Source: Methanomassiliicoccaceae archaeon UBA71
GTDB taxonomy: Archaea > Thermoplasmatota > Thermoplasmata > Methanomassiliicoccales > Methanomethylophilaceae
Direction: 5' to 3'
Length of the DNA: 64,000 nt
Assembly (NCBI GenBank): GCA_002504405.1
Contig: DARO01000004.1
Location: 1-64,000, forward strand
Below the pieces are notes generated by a model. That model had not been told where the DNA came from and searched no databases. It saw nothing but the letters and a program-made list of their open reading frames with translations. Positions 9,141 through 18,534 of the stretch are shown in pieces. Position numbers and translations under genes: made by a program. Position 1 is the first letter of the stretch. Every line of letters begins with the position of its first letter.

Positions 9141-9650
9141 TCACTGTGACCATCTCATGCGGGGCGATCCGCTCCGGTATGGTTCGTGTGACGGCTTTAG
9201 CGACCTCACCGATACGTGCCTCAGACCGAGACCATTCAGAATTACATGGATCTGCTTCAGACTGTAATCGAGACCGTACTTTTCTTTTATCCAATCACGG
9301 ACCTCTGATGTCGACATATTCTCTGAAGCGACCACATGCTTCAGTTCCGATTTCTGCATTTCCGACATACGAGACGTTCTCCCCCCACCGTAGTTAGGAA
9401 ACACCGATTCGATGCCGTCGATATTCCATGCGTTCTGCCAGTTGTAACCGGTCTGTGCGCTAATTCCCATGATTTCCGCCGACTTTCTCACGGAGAAACC
9501 CTGATAGCGTAGCTGCACAAACCCGATACGCTTTATCGCTTTGATTACCCTGGGCGTCTGCTTCCTCGCACGTAGCCCCTGGATGCGTATCGACAGGACC
9601 TCCATTGGGATGCTCGTATCGATGAAATCGCGTTCGCGGTTGATCCCCAT
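9141..9650 (-). pseudogene. IS630-type transposase fragment (N-terminal HTH part only)
   Basis: The 169-codon frame encodes a helix-turn-helix region (QGFSVRKSAEIMGISAQTGY) followed by a winged-helix-like segment (KYGLDYSLKQIHVILNGLGL). This resembles the DNA-binding N-terminus of IS630/Tc1-type transposases. The DDE catalytic domain is missing, and the frame ends shortly after the second HTH, so the element is truncated or the gene is a solo DNA-binding remnant. It begins where cobN2 should end, so its insertion appears to have replaced the native cobN2 stop codon. Terminal inverted repeats were not identified. Confidence 0.65.
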
Positions 9651-12600
9651 CCCTCCCGTATGAATCCTCCAATACAGACTCGGTTTCTAGGTATGCCTGC
9701 TTCATGGTTTCTGACTCTGGACCTGTAGGTTTCCACATTCCGGCTTCTGCCGCGTCTAGCAAATCAATTAGTACCTCCGACAGTGCGTGAGGGTTGGAAT
9801 CCATCATCCATTTCCTGACGGTATCATCCATGATGTATGCATCCAGCATACCGTGATACATCCAGGCGCGTGTGGACCCCGCTTTGCTCCACCAGGATGC
9901 GAGACGTGAGGTCACGGTCGGGATGATTGCAGCACCGGAGTGGCCATGCCTCATCAGACCCTGTATCCACCGGGGATTCAGAACCTTGGAGCGCATGGTG
10001 AAGGCTAACTCTTCATCCGAACTCCTCAATCCGAACGTACCATCCGGCCGCTGAGACATCATATAAATCTGGGCCCCTTCCTCAGGCCGGCAAGCGACAT
10101 CCGACAGGAGTCCTTCCCCCATGACGCCCCTGATGGATTCCGATGCGTTGAGTATCACGAGATCGGCTCCACCTGACATCGAATCGCATATTTCATCAGT
10201 GATGGACTCCTCTAGGCCCCTCCTGAAAGCATTCGACTCCTCGACCTCTTCCAGCAGGGCCGTCTTCTGGATACCGTCCTCGATGAGAGCCATGGAATCA
10301 GGGAATGTTCCCGAGAAGAGAGAACTGCAACCTATCCTTACCTGCACCCTCGGCCTTCCCAATTCGGACAAGGGGATGACCGTTGTCCCGATGATACTGC
10401 CTCCTCTCGTCCCCCAGTTTGGTTTGAGACCCATGAGGCGAAGCACACAGGCTACCTCGCTCCCCCCGGTGCTTACAATATCAGATGCGTGCATCACCAT
10501 GACGACCTTGTTAGGATATCTGCCGTTTTCGGCTACATACCTACGGACGATCGTCTCGGCTATTTCCGCCCCCCGCTGCCAACCGACTTCGTCCGGAATT
10601 CTGAGTGGGTTTGGACCGTAGATATTGCGTCCCGATGGAAGCAAATGCACATTTCCCATGTATGGGGATCCCCCCGGCCCAGGTTGGATGAATCTACCCT
10701 CTAGAGCATACATCAGACTGTCCAATTCCGTCCCGCAGTCCATCAGAGATGGAACTATCGATTCACAGACCAGTCCTGCCACTTCCCTGATTCCGACCGA
10801 TTCCTCATCGGCGAATTCCGCTTCAAAGGCTTTTCCATCAAATCTCAGAGAACTGAGCCTGTCGATGATCTGCCGTGGATCCCTTCCAGATGCAACTTGT
10901 ATTATCGATGGTACTTCGCCGTTGGGACTGCGCACCATCTCATAGGCCGTATCCGCCAGACAGTCGCCCTCTGGAGGAACTCCGAAAACATGGAGTCCGT
11001 CATCTATACTCGCATCCTCCAGTTCATTGAGATACGAGGATATCCGCAGGAGGCCTTCTGTGGATAGCATCTTGGGTTCGGAATCACTCATCCCCACCTC
11101 CTGCCATATGGATAGACTGTCCATGAGCGACCTGATCCTGATCAATCTCCCGTCATCGGAAGATTCGCCGACCATTAGCTCCTCCTGAACCATAGATTTG
11201 AGCTCGGCCATCTCTCCATATATCCCAGCCCGGGTCACTGCAGGAACCATATATCCGATCGAGACCGCATGTGTGCGGCGCTTAGATCTCAACGCTCCCG
11301 CTGGATCGTCTATCGCGTTGAGATGTACATGAACCATAGAACCGAGGACGATGTCGGGAAGGCATTCCGAGGATAGCGCGCAGTCCTTGCCTTCGAGACC
11401 GTCTAGATCGTATCCGGTCCCGATAGTCACAATGGCGTCTGCGCCAAACACATCCTCTATCCATCTGTAGAATGCAAGGAACTCATGGGTCATCGGAGGC
11501 CCACCATCCCCCACGCGGGAGCGTGGCTGGACCCCTATGAACACATTCCCGTCCAGGACGCCATGTATCTGAATCTGGTCGCTACCCGGGCCCACAGCAA
11601 CCGAACCCATGGCGAAACGAACCGAAGGTGTAAGCTCGTCGTACCATATGTGGTATCTGCCTGCGCTTATGCGGTCCACACATCCACCCTCGTACCCGTC
11701 ATCACTACCCCTCTCGAGTAGTTCCGCGATCCCCCGACAGGCTCCCATGATATCCGATATCGAATACCCCTCATGAGACATACGGTTCAGAATCCCCTCC
11801 AGACTGCGCATGGTGTCGAGACCTCTCGCATACCCTATGCGGCCAGTAGAAGGTGCACCCAGGACTATTGCAATACGAACCTCCCTCCGTGAGAGACTGC
11901 CTAACCTGCACCAGGCAAGGGCCGAGTTCGCTATGGCTGACACCCTGTCGGGCACGGTGTCGATGAAGAACCTTCCCATCCGGGATTCTGTGAAGGCGAC
12001 AGGAGGTGCGTGTATCTGTCCGTCGAACTCTGGCTGTACTACAGACATGGAGAGGTCATCGGGATCCATACCCTTCGGGTTCTCCTCCCATTCGTGTATG
12101 TTACGGTAAACTATCGGGGCCTGTATTACTGGCACCCCCAGTTCCTCGAATATGCTCCCTCTGAGATTGGATTCCTTGGACATGGCTGTCTGCGAGAATC
12201 CCATACACATCACCACTGCCCCGACCCTCGGTTTCCTCCCCTTCATCAGATACTTACGAATCGTCGCCTTCAAACCTATGGAGCCTATCGTTTCGTTGGC
12301 TGTCGGTGTGAAGAAAATAGGGATCGCATTGGCTCCGCGAGCTTCGATTTCCTCCACCAGACGATCGACGTGACGGGTGATTCCCCTTATCCATGATGAC
12401 TGGCTGAACAGCACCGCCACAGTCGGTTTCGTCCAATCTATGGATTTGAGAAACTGGCTTTCCCTGAACCCAGGCCGTGATCCCGGACGATACAGCCCTT
12501 GTGCTGGAGGGACCTCCATCTCAGGGACCCCCAGGGTCAATCCGCAGAACTTCCTGCATGCCCAGATGTATGTGGCAGTGAAATTCCTTTCGCCTCCAAC

Positions 12601-13005
12601 CTCTATGTAATCATGTAACTGGCGAAACTCCTCATCGGGGAATGGGAACATCGACCTCGTGGAGCGGGATTCCACCTCCTCGGCGGAACCGCTGCATATC
12701 ATGGTCGGCAGGTTCCTGAGGAATGCCAAGTCTATCAGCCTGTCATACTTCCTGAAGTAAGCGGAACCGCCGTGCATCCGTAGGATCAGGAGATCGGCCT
12801 TGCGGAGTTCGTCTGCCAGTTCCAGGAAGGCCCTCTCATCGCGGTCCAGAAACTCGGCGTTGGCGGAAACGACAGCGATGTCCACATCGACCCAGCTGAG
12901 ATTCTTGCATACACCCGTGAACGAGTCCGCATCCATGTATCCCGAGGACACATAAGCCATCGTCAATGTCTTCCCCGTGCCATGAACCCCGTTGCTAGAA
13001 CGCAC
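9460..13005 (-). CDS. Degenerate CobN-like protein (copy 2), 3' end fused to transposase sequence
   Basis: The protein aligns by eye with CobN1 and CobN3 along most of its length, but key elements are lost. The conserved HMGTHGTLEWLPGKG is replaced by TIGTGYDLDGLEGKD near residue 525, removing both histidines. The block around FGDPPGQHG and NHNDREFD is missing, about 100 residues. Paralogy ends near position 9660; the last 65 or so codons run out of frame through the transposase fragment to a TAG at 9460-9462. The start is a GTG at 13005, with a later ATG in MAYVSSG also possible. It follows cbiZ1 by 4 bases. It is unlikely to be an active chelatase. A binding, carrier or regulatory role with tetrapyrrole is possible, or it may be decaying. 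Confidence 0.75.
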   Translation of the reverse strand: MRSSNGVHGTGKTLTMAYVSSGYMDADSFTGVCKNLSWVDVDIAVVSANAEFLDRDERAFLELADELRKADLLILRMHGGSAYFRKYDRLIDLAFLRNLPTMICSGSAEEVESRSTRSMFPFPDEEFRQLHDYIEVGGERNFTATYIWACRKFCGLTLGVPEMEVPPAQGLYRPGSRPGFRESQFLKSIDWTKPTVAVLFSQSSWIRGITRHVDRLVEEIEARGANAIPIFFTPTANETIGSIGLKATIRKYLMKGRKPRVGAVVMCMGFSQTAMSKESNLRGSIFEELGVPVIQAPIVYRNIHEWEENPKGMDPDDLSMSVVQPEFDGQIHAPPVAFTESRMGRFFIDTVPDRVSAIANSALAWCRLGSLSRREVRIAIVLGAPSTGRIGYARGLDTMRSLEGILNRMSHEGYSISDIMGACRGIAELLERGSDDGYEGGCVDRISAGRYHIWYDELTPSVRFAMGSVAVGPGSDQIQIHGVLDGNVFIGVQPRSRVGDGGPPMTHEFLAFYRWIEDVFGADAIVTIGTGYDLDGLEGKDCALSSECLPDIVLGSMVHVHLNAIDDPAGALRSKRRTHAVSIGYMVPAVTRAGIYGEMAELKSMVQEELMVGESSDDGRLIRIRSLMDSLSIWQEVGMSDSEPKMLSTEGLLRISSYLNELEDASIDDGLHVFGVPPEGDCLADTAYEMVRSPNGEVPSIIQVASGRDPRQIIDRLSSLRFDGKAFEAEFADEESVGIREVAGLVCESIVPSLMDCGTELDSLMYALEGRFIQPGPGGSPYMGNVHLLPSGRNIYGPNPLRIPDEVGWQRGAEIAETIVRRYVAENGRYPNKVVMVMHASDIVSTGGSEVACVLRLMGLKPNWGTRGGSIIGTTVIPLSELGRPRVQVRIGCSSLFSGTFPDSMALIEDGIQKTALLEEVEESNAFRRGLEESITDEICDSMSGGADLVILNASESIRGVMGEGLLSDVACRPEEGAQIYMMSQRPDGTFGLRSSDEELAFTMRSKVLNPRWIQGLMRHGHSGAAIIPTVTSRLASWWSKAGSTRAWMYHGMLDAYIMDDTVRKWMMDSNPHALSEVLIDLLDAAEAGMWKPTGPESETMKQAYLETESVLEDSYGRDGDQPRTRFHRYEHPNGGPVDTHPGATCEEADAQGNQSDKAYRVCAATLSGFLREKVGGNHGN

Positions 13006-13009
13006 AAGA

Positions 13010-13876
13010 TCACTCAGCCTCTGGTTGGATATGATGTGTCAACGCTTCCGCCAGCACAGATACCAGGTCATCCCCAGGAGGAAGTTCCCCGCCTATGACG
13101 GAGGCCATCATCCTGCGCCCCACACTGATACCTTCCTCCTCCGGCAACAGACCCCAGGATATGGCATCCGACACTGACGTGATGGCTGAAACCAGCGCAG
13201 CAGCATGCCCGGCGGGAATCGGAAGTTCGACTCCTGCCATGGCGACGGTGCGGTCGCTTCCAGGGATGCTCTCAACGTCGGCATCCTTACGATTCAGTAT
13301 GCTGGGTACATCCCTCCCCGAGGACTCAGGAAGTCCGTTGATCAACGCCGATGCGCGGACGGCATTGTACACCGCCTCCGCTATGGCCTGCCCTAGTTTC
13401 GAATGCTTCCCAGCGCCGTGCAGAAACATTCCGCTTCCGCGGTTGCGCACCACGACCATGGATAGGTTGGAGCATCCCGAACACTGATTGCCTCTGGAAT
13501 CGCGAACGTTCAGGTCCTGCAACACACAAGTCACAGCCTCCATGGATGTTATCGCCGCCCTGGCCATCGTCGTCATGGGCATGTCGGAATCGATCTCCAG
13601 TATGACCGACACTCCCCCTCCTGCTACTGGGACAGTATTGTGTCCGGCACGTATGGCCCCGGTTGAGAGGTCTGCGATGGCAAAGGCCCTCGCCACATTG
13701 CGTCCCAGGATCACCTCGCGATATGCCATCGTGGTCTCGGGAGCGAATGCCGGTATCGATACACCGCCCTCCTCGTCCGTTCCGAATGATACTCCGGTGA
13801 TGGACTCCGAGTATCCACCGTTCGGGGAAGTGGAGATGGCATCGTGCTTATAATCCTCATACGATGCAACCCTCAT
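13010..13876 (-). CDS. CbiZ-like protein with altered active-site motif (copy 1)
   Basis: The 288-residue protein belongs with the CbiZ (adenosylcobinamide amidohydrolase) family by its overall pattern, including SMEAVTCVLQDLNVRD, which matches TEAKTCALQQLMARSLYS in copy 3. The next conserved stretch, HGIATGSGTDQI in the other copies, is here GNQCSGCSNLSM, with two added cysteines and no TGSGTD. GAGKHSKLGQAIAEAVYNA follows as in the family. ATG at 13876 overlaps the TGA of cbiZ2 (ATGA), so the two are coupled and may form a heteromer with one inactive partner. CbiZ cleaves the aminopropanol side arm of cobinamide. Here the activity is doubtful. Confidence 0.65.
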   Translation of the reverse strand: MRVASYEDYKHDAISTSPNGGYSESITGVSFGTDEEGGVSIPAFAPETTMAYREVILGRNVARAFAIADLSTGAIRAGHNTVPVAGGGVSVILEIDSDMPMTTMARAAITSMEAVTCVLQDLNVRDSRGNQCSGCSNLSMVVVRNRGSGMFLHGAGKHSKLGQAIAEAVYNAVRASALINGLPESSGRDVPSILNRKDADVESIPGSDRTVAMAGVELPIPAGHAAALVSAITSVSDAISWGLLPEEEGISVGRRMMASVIGGELPPGDDLVSVLAEALTHHIQPEAE

Positions 13877-15030
13877 GACATCACCTCTGACCTGCTGGCG
13901 ATGGCCCTGAGGCGTATGGAGAGTGCCAAGCATATGTAGTCCAGCATGGATTCGCACGAATCGAGAAGCAACCTCGACACGGGATCCACATCCTCACCCC
14001 CTATTATCGGTCCCTCGAAAAGAGACCGTATGACCTCCATTCCCGACGGCTCGGACAATTCCCCACGTTCGACGCCGTCCACTACGCCGAGCGCTGCTAT
14101 AACCGCCGTCGCGGTTCCGACGTCCCGATGGAGCCTTGAATCGGCCTCGAGAAGCGCCTCCATTGTGTTTGGATAGCGCAACCCGTCATGTATCCGGGAT
14201 GGGGACACTCCCATGCGAGACAGCAGTACATACGGGTCGCACTGAGTCCTATGATTCATTCCTGATTGCAGGTCCAGGGCCTCGAACAGCGCCGCACGGA
14301 CGCATTCAGCTATCGCATCGCCTATATCCGAGGACAGACCTGCACATGATATCTGGATCTCTCCACCCGCTAACGAGGCGATTCCCACCTGATCCGTTCC
14401 TGATCCGGTGGCTATCCTGTGGGAGTACAGACTTCTGGCCTGAAGTTCCTGAAGAACACAGCTCTTGGCCTGTGTGGCGACCAGCATCGCATCGAGCATT
14501 GCCCCGTCGCTCAACACCGCCTCCACGGCGACTATGATGACTATGGTTCCGCTCTTCCAGCTGTACTCCTGTTCGGCCTCGTCGAAGGATGCAGGATCCC
14601 CTGCCCGTCCTCCGTTGCCACGAACCCCGCCGGTTACCGCCGATGATACCCTGATACCGTTCCTGGATACCATGTTCTTGATGCAGGCGTTATCCATATG
14701 GGCTGCCGTCCCGAACGCGACGACTGTCGTAGGATCGAGGCCAACCTTTTCCAGAGAACGTGCCGTGAATTCATTGTTCACGGACAACGGCTTCCCCATT
14801 ATGGACATCTCCACCAAATTGCCCATGCTGGTCATGTTCACGATGGCGATCGGCCTGTCGACGTAACTTTCGTTGTAATGGCCGGATGGGAGAACCCTCA
14901 GATCGGCCCCTGGGCGCAATATCAGCAACCTGTTGGCTCTGAATACCTCTATCCCGCAGCACATGGATCCTATATTTCTCCAACTTTCCGCCTCCTCGGC
15001 ATCGATGCACCTGCTCCAATCCACAACCAT
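13873..15030 (-). CDS. cbiZ: CbiZ-like adenosylcobinamide amidohydrolase family protein (copy 2)
   Basis: The 385-residue product carries the CbiZ core: GVRGNGGRAGDPASFDE, TQAKSCVLQELQARSLYS and HRIATGSGTDQVGI. It is longer than minimal CbiZ because of N- and C-terminal extensions. CbiZ hydrolyses the amide bond between the corrin ring and its aminopropanol arm, which lets archaea salvage incomplete or foreign corrinoids. It is the first gene of the minus-strand set cbiZ2-cbiZ1-cobN2. A TTGGA-N7-TCCAA operator lies 12 bases upstream of the ATG, next to a TATA-like AATAATATA. Substrate assignment to a corrinoid is from family knowledge only. Confidence 0.75.
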   Translation of the reverse strand: MVVDWSRCIDAEEAESWRNIGSMCCGIEVFRANRLLILRPGADLRVLPSGHYNESYVDRPIAIVNMTSMGNLVEMSIMGKPLSVNNEFTARSLEKVGLDPTTVVAFGTAAHMDNACIKNMVSRNGIRVSSAVTGGVRGNGGRAGDPASFDEAEQEYSWKSGTIVIIVAVEAVLSDGAMLDAMLVATQAKSCVLQELQARSLYSHRIATGSGTDQVGIASLAGGEIQISCAGLSSDIGDAIAECVRAALFEALDLQSGMNHRTQCDPYVLLSRMGVSPSRIHDGLRYPNTMEALLEADSRLHRDVGTATAVIAALGVVDGVERGELSEPSGMEVIRSLFEGPIIGGEDVDPVSRLLLDSCESMLDYICLALSIRLRAIASRSEVMS

Positions 15031-15041
15031 AGTAACTTGTA

Positions 15042-15058
15042 TTGGATATATGCTCCAA
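15042..15058 (-). promoter_or_regulatory. Operator copy A (TTGGA-N7-TCCAA)
   Basis: TTGGATATATGCTCCAA is a 17-bp inverted repeat with perfect 5-bp half sites. It lies 12 bases before the cbiZ2 ATG and directly downstream of an AT-rich TATA-like stretch, so a bound repressor would cover the transcription start. Confidence 0.65.
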
Positions 15059-15173
15059 CTATATTATTTCAGATACGCTCAGAGTTTTCGAGTTCGTGCC
15101 GCCTGCCTGCATATCCCAAATGTAAAATTAGTTTGGTAATGATAAGACATCGTTGTGCTTCTTTTCTAATGTA

Positions 15174-15190
15174 TTGGATGATACATCCAA
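15174..15190 (+). promoter_or_regulatory. Operator copy B (TTGGATG-N3-CATCCAA)
   Basis: TTGGATGATACATCCAA has perfect 7-bp half sites. It ends 6 bases before the ATG of the NifH-NifD fusion, so it overlaps the position of a leaderless or very short-leader transcription start. It differs from copy C only in the 3-base spacer. Confidence 0.75.
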
Positions 15191-15196
15191 ATTATC

Positions 15197-17287
15197 ATGT
15201 TTCAGATAGCCATCTATGGAAAAGGCGGTATCGGAAAATCGACCATGACTGCGAACATCTCATACATATTGTCATCGGAAGGTCGGAAGGTCACCCAGAT
15301 TGGATGCGATCCCAAGCACGACTCTACCAGACTTCTGTTGGGGGGAAGAACTCAGAACACGGTCTTGGACTACCTCCGCAAGACGCCCAAGGAGAATAGG
15401 AAACTCGAGGATGTGGTCTTCGAAGGATCAGCCGGTGTCAGATGCATAGAGGCAGGCGGACCCGAACCAGGAGTAGGATGTGCAGGCAGAGGAATCCTGA
15501 CGATGTTCGACTTCCTGGACAGTGAGAACCTGGACGAGAAGGGTACGGACTACAGGATCTATGATGTCCTCGGAGATGTGGTGTGCGGAGGATTTGCGGT
15601 TCCCTTGAGGAAAGGTTATGCGGATGCCGTATACATCGTCACATCTGGAGAGTTTATGTCACTGTATGCGGCCAACAACATCCTGAAGGGTTTGCTGAAC
15701 TATGATGATGGCAGACCCCGTGTAGGCGGTCTAATCCTTAACAGCAGGGGGATGACTGGTGAAGAAGAGTATGTTAGAAACTTTGCGGATGGCGTAGGGC
15801 TTCCAATAGTGTCTGTCGTCCCCAGGGACCCCTTGTTCGCGGATTCTGAAGCGTCTGGGTTTACCGTCGCCGAGGCCTATCCAGACTCGGAGGCTGCGGA
15901 GTCCCTTCATAAGATTGCGAAGGACATCGTGATGAAATCATCGAATCCCGAGATGTTGAGGAATCCTCATCCCCTCAGCGATGATGCTATGGACATGGTC
16001 GCGAAGGGTCTTTCCATTTCCGGATGTTCGTCCCTCGAGTACAGGAGGGTGCGAAACCCTGTGAACGATTGTTGGTCCCTAAAATCCTGTGCAGGCATGG
16101 GGGCCGTGGCATATTCTAAGATGGTGCAAGGCGTCCATACGATAGTCCATGGACCCACGAGTTGTGCTTACATGATGTGCTACAGTACAGACCTTTGGAC
16201 AGGATTCAGAGACTTCCACGGTGATGGCCGCCCTGTATGCCAGAAGGTGTCATGTACCGCCTTGGACGATTCGTCATCCGTCTTCGGAGGGATTCCCCAA
16301 CTACGTAGACTCATTCGCAAGAGGGCCGAACTCGACGATGAGTGCATCGTAGTCATATCGATGTGCGTCCCGGGCATCATTGGAGACAATATCGTGGACC
16401 TCTGTTCCGAGGAGTCGAAAAACCTCGGCATCCGTATCATCCCCATCCCCGTGGACGGAATCGGGGCCGGTTCAGCTTCGAACGGCATAAGATCGGTTGT
16501 TCTGAAGTTGTCTGAACTCGCGGACCATGTGGACGAGAAAGACTCCAGTCTGATTAATATCATGGGCGAATATCGTACCTCCACGAACCACATGTCCGTT
16601 CTCGACGAATCGGTAGTGGAACTTCTGGAAGAAGCCGGATTCAGACTAAACACTGTATTTCCAGGATTCTGTGATCTGGAGGGCATCCGTCGTATGGGCA
16701 GGGCGAAATACGCAGTCCGTAGTTATGACGAGAGAAACAACAGGATAACCTGCGAGATGGTATGCAATAGTCTGGGAATCGAACTCATGTGTAACCCTCT
16801 TCCTAGAGGTATGCGCGAAATAGAAGCTTGGATGGCCGAGGTATCTGAACTGACCGGACGCAACCTCAGCGACGTTATCATAAAGATGAGATCCGAATAC
16901 GAGAGATCGCTCGCCGCCATCAGATCCAGAACCGAGGGGAAAACAGCGATCGTCGTCACCCGTCCATCCTCTGACTACTCTTGGTTGTTTGAGATACTTG
17001 AGGATCTTGGCATCAGGGTGCTGAGATCGAGACAGACAACTTACAACAGATGGCTCATGGGGCAGCCCGCCTGCGATGACAAAACACCATATACATCGGA
17101 TCTGACCAGCGCGGATGCCGAGGAACTGTCCCCGGACATAGTACTGTCCGACAGCCAGACGGATGTCAGTCTGAGGACACGTCACTGGAGGATACTCACC
17201 CCTAGTCCGGGAATGAGAGGAATCATCGACTGGGCGGAACGCCTCGGACGCGCGTTTTACGCGCCTGAGATGGAGATGTGGAGATGA
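15197..17287 (+). CDS. NifH-NifD fusion: nitrogenase-like reductase ATPase joined to a catalytic alpha-type subunit
   Basis: Residues 1 to about 250 are a complete NifH/BchL/CfbC-type iron protein: P-loop GKGGIGKST, GCDPKHDSTRLLLGG, and both [4Fe-4S] cysteines, Cys95 in GVGCAGRG and Cys130 in GDVVCGG. After a linker, residues of about 285-690 form a NifD-like subunit with the three cluster cysteines of the family: Cys298 (SCAGMGA), Cys323 (GPTSC) and Cys390 (MCVPGIIGD). In nitrogenases, DPOR, COR and CfbCD these two parts are normally separate proteins that associate transiently for ATP-dependent electron transfer. The downstream NifK-like gene overlaps by ATGA. The neighbours point to a tetrapyrrole substrate. 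The fusion could also serve the second D/K pair, which has no NifH of its own in this window. Confidence 0.85.
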   Translation: MFQIAIYGKGGIGKSTMTANISYILSSEGRKVTQIGCDPKHDSTRLLLGGRTQNTVLDYLRKTPKENRKLEDVVFEGSAGVRCIEAGGPEPGVGCAGRGILTMFDFLDSENLDEKGTDYRIYDVLGDVVCGGFAVPLRKGYADAVYIVTSGEFMSLYAANNILKGLLNYDDGRPRVGGLILNSRGMTGEEEYVRNFADGVGLPIVSVVPRDPLFADSEASGFTVAEAYPDSEAAESLHKIAKDIVMKSSNPEMLRNPHPLSDDAMDMVAKGLSISGCSSLEYRRVRNPVNDCWSLKSCAGMGAVAYSKMVQGVHTIVHGPTSCAYMMCYSTDLWTGFRDFHGDGRPVCQKVSCTALDDSSSVFGGIPQLRRLIRKRAELDDECIVVISMCVPGIIGDNIVDLCSEESKNLGIRIIPIPVDGIGAGSASNGIRSVVLKLSELADHVDEKDSSLINIMGEYRTSTNHMSVLDESVVELLEEAGFRLNTVFPGFCDLEGIRRMGRAKYAVRSYDERNNRITCEMVCNSLGIELMCNPLPRGMREIEAWMAEVSELTGRNLSDVIIKMRSEYERSLAAIRSRTEGKTAIVVTRPSSDYSWLFEILEDLGIRVLRSRQTTYNRWLMGQPACDDKTPYTSDLTSADAEELSPDIVLSDSQTDVSLRTRHWRILTPSPGMRGIIDWAERLGRAFYAPEMEMWR

Positions 17288-18534
17288 CACTCGACATGAT
17301 CAGGATGGACGGATTCTGGGGATCCATCCTAGCGGCCGAGAGCGTGAAGGGGTGCGGTGCGGTGATGCACGGGCCTGGAGGATGCAGGATAATGCTGAGC
17401 GGAATCTCCGCCCAGTCAATCGTCCGGGAATTCCGTGTCAGGGAAGACCCATTCTACTTCAACGAGCCCCGCATACCATGCACGTATCTTGATGAGGAGG
17501 ACTACATCAATGGTGCTGATTACAAGCTGTCGGACCTTCTGTCCGGAATGGATGAGAAGGTCGCATTCATTGTACAGTCCCCTGGCACATCCCTTATCGG
17601 CGACGATCTGAACGGAGCTGCCTACAGATCGGGATTCCGTGGCAAGGTGGTAATCCAGGAAGAGAACCATATGTCCGAGCCGTTCCACGTCGGATATGAT
17701 GCGACCGTCTCGGAACTGGTGGGCGAACTATGCGTGCCATCGAAACGCAACGGTTCCAAAGTTGTAGTGCTTGGCATCCCCGTTTCGATGGATGGCTGGG
17801 AGGATACGGTGGATGAATTCAGAACATACATCTCATCCATGAACCTGGAGGCCGTATTCCCCGGATCAGACTGTAGCGTGGACGACATCATATGCTCGGG
17901 TGACGCGGCGACCTGCATTACGGTTCTTCCGGAATTCTGCAGACGCACCTCAGAGGCTTATCTCAAACTGGGAATCCCGACTATCGAGGCCGTGATACCT
18001 GTTGGATTCGAAAACACAAGGTTATGGATAAGGGCCCTGGCAACGGCCATGGGTGCTGATCCGTGCAAGGCCCTCGAGATTTTGAATAAAAGCTCTATGA
18101 GAGCATCTTCCATATTGAAGGGAGCTTTGAGCGGTGGACTCGCCTTGCGTTGCGCCACATACTCTATGGATGTGGACTCCACCGTCGCCCTTCCGCTTGC
18201 GAGATGGCTCTACGACTACCTCGCCATGTTTCCTGAGGAGATCGCGGTGATGCCGTGGTGGGAGGATCGTTTCCTGGACGAACTCCGCAGTTTCCTTTCC
18301 GACATCCATTCAGAGGAATCCCTGGTAGGTTCATTAACACCGCGGAGGTGCGACGTGGTGTTAGCTGGAGGACAGATCGCGGCCTTGCTTCGGAAGAACG
18401 GCCTGTGCTCCGTGGACGTCCCCCTTCTGGGACCCCCGACACACAGACTCCGGTTCGTCGGCAGACCATTCTTGGGTGCGAAAGGTGCCATGCATATGCT
18501 AGATAGGATGTTCGAATTATGCGAGAGAGACTGA
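17284..18534 (+). CDS. NifK/BchB-like reductase beta subunit (pair 1)
   Basis: The 416-residue protein begins with a DGFWGSILAAES segment and VMHGPGGCR, in which Cys34 matches one interface-cluster cysteine of NifK. The other NifK positions are not cysteine: the later STC-type motif is QSPGTSLIGDD. Together with three cysteines in the fused NifD domain this gives a three-plus-one set, enough for one [4Fe-4S] cluster as in DPOR/COR but not for a nitrogenase P-cluster. ATG at 17284 overlaps the TGA of the fusion gene, so the partners are coupled; the GTG at 17278 is less likely. RIPCTYLDEEDYI is shared with the second NifK-like gene of this window, showing paralogy. Confidence 0.8.
   Translation: MTLDMIRMDGFWGSILAAESVKGCGAVMHGPGGCRIMLSGISAQSIVREFRVREDPFYFNEPRIPCTYLDEEDYINGADYKLSDLLSGMDEKVAFIVQSPGTSLIGDDLNGAAYRSGFRGKVVIQEENHMSEPFHVGYDATVSELVGELCVPSKRNGSKVVVLGIPVSMDGWEDTVDEFRTYISSMNLEAVFPGSDCSVDDIICSGDAATCITVLPEFCRRTSEAYLKLGIPTIEAVIPVGFENTRLWIRALATAMGADPCKALEILNKSSMRASSILKGALSGGLALRCATYSMDVDSTVALPLARWLYDYLAMFPEEIAVMPWWEDRFLDELRSFLSDIHSEESLVGSLTPRRCDVVLAGGQIAALLRKNGLCSVDVPLLGPPTHRLRFVGRPFLGAKGAMHMLDRMFELCERD

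Noticed and set aside
9141..9650. Complete insertion sequence
   Set aside because: No DDE domain or terminal inverted repeats could be found; only the HTH part of the transposase remains.
15197..18534. F430 biosynthesis genes cfbC and cfbD
   Set aside because: CfbCD uses one NifH and one NifD homologue. Here each D has a separate K-type partner, and H is fused to D. No cfbA, cfbB or cfbE is present.
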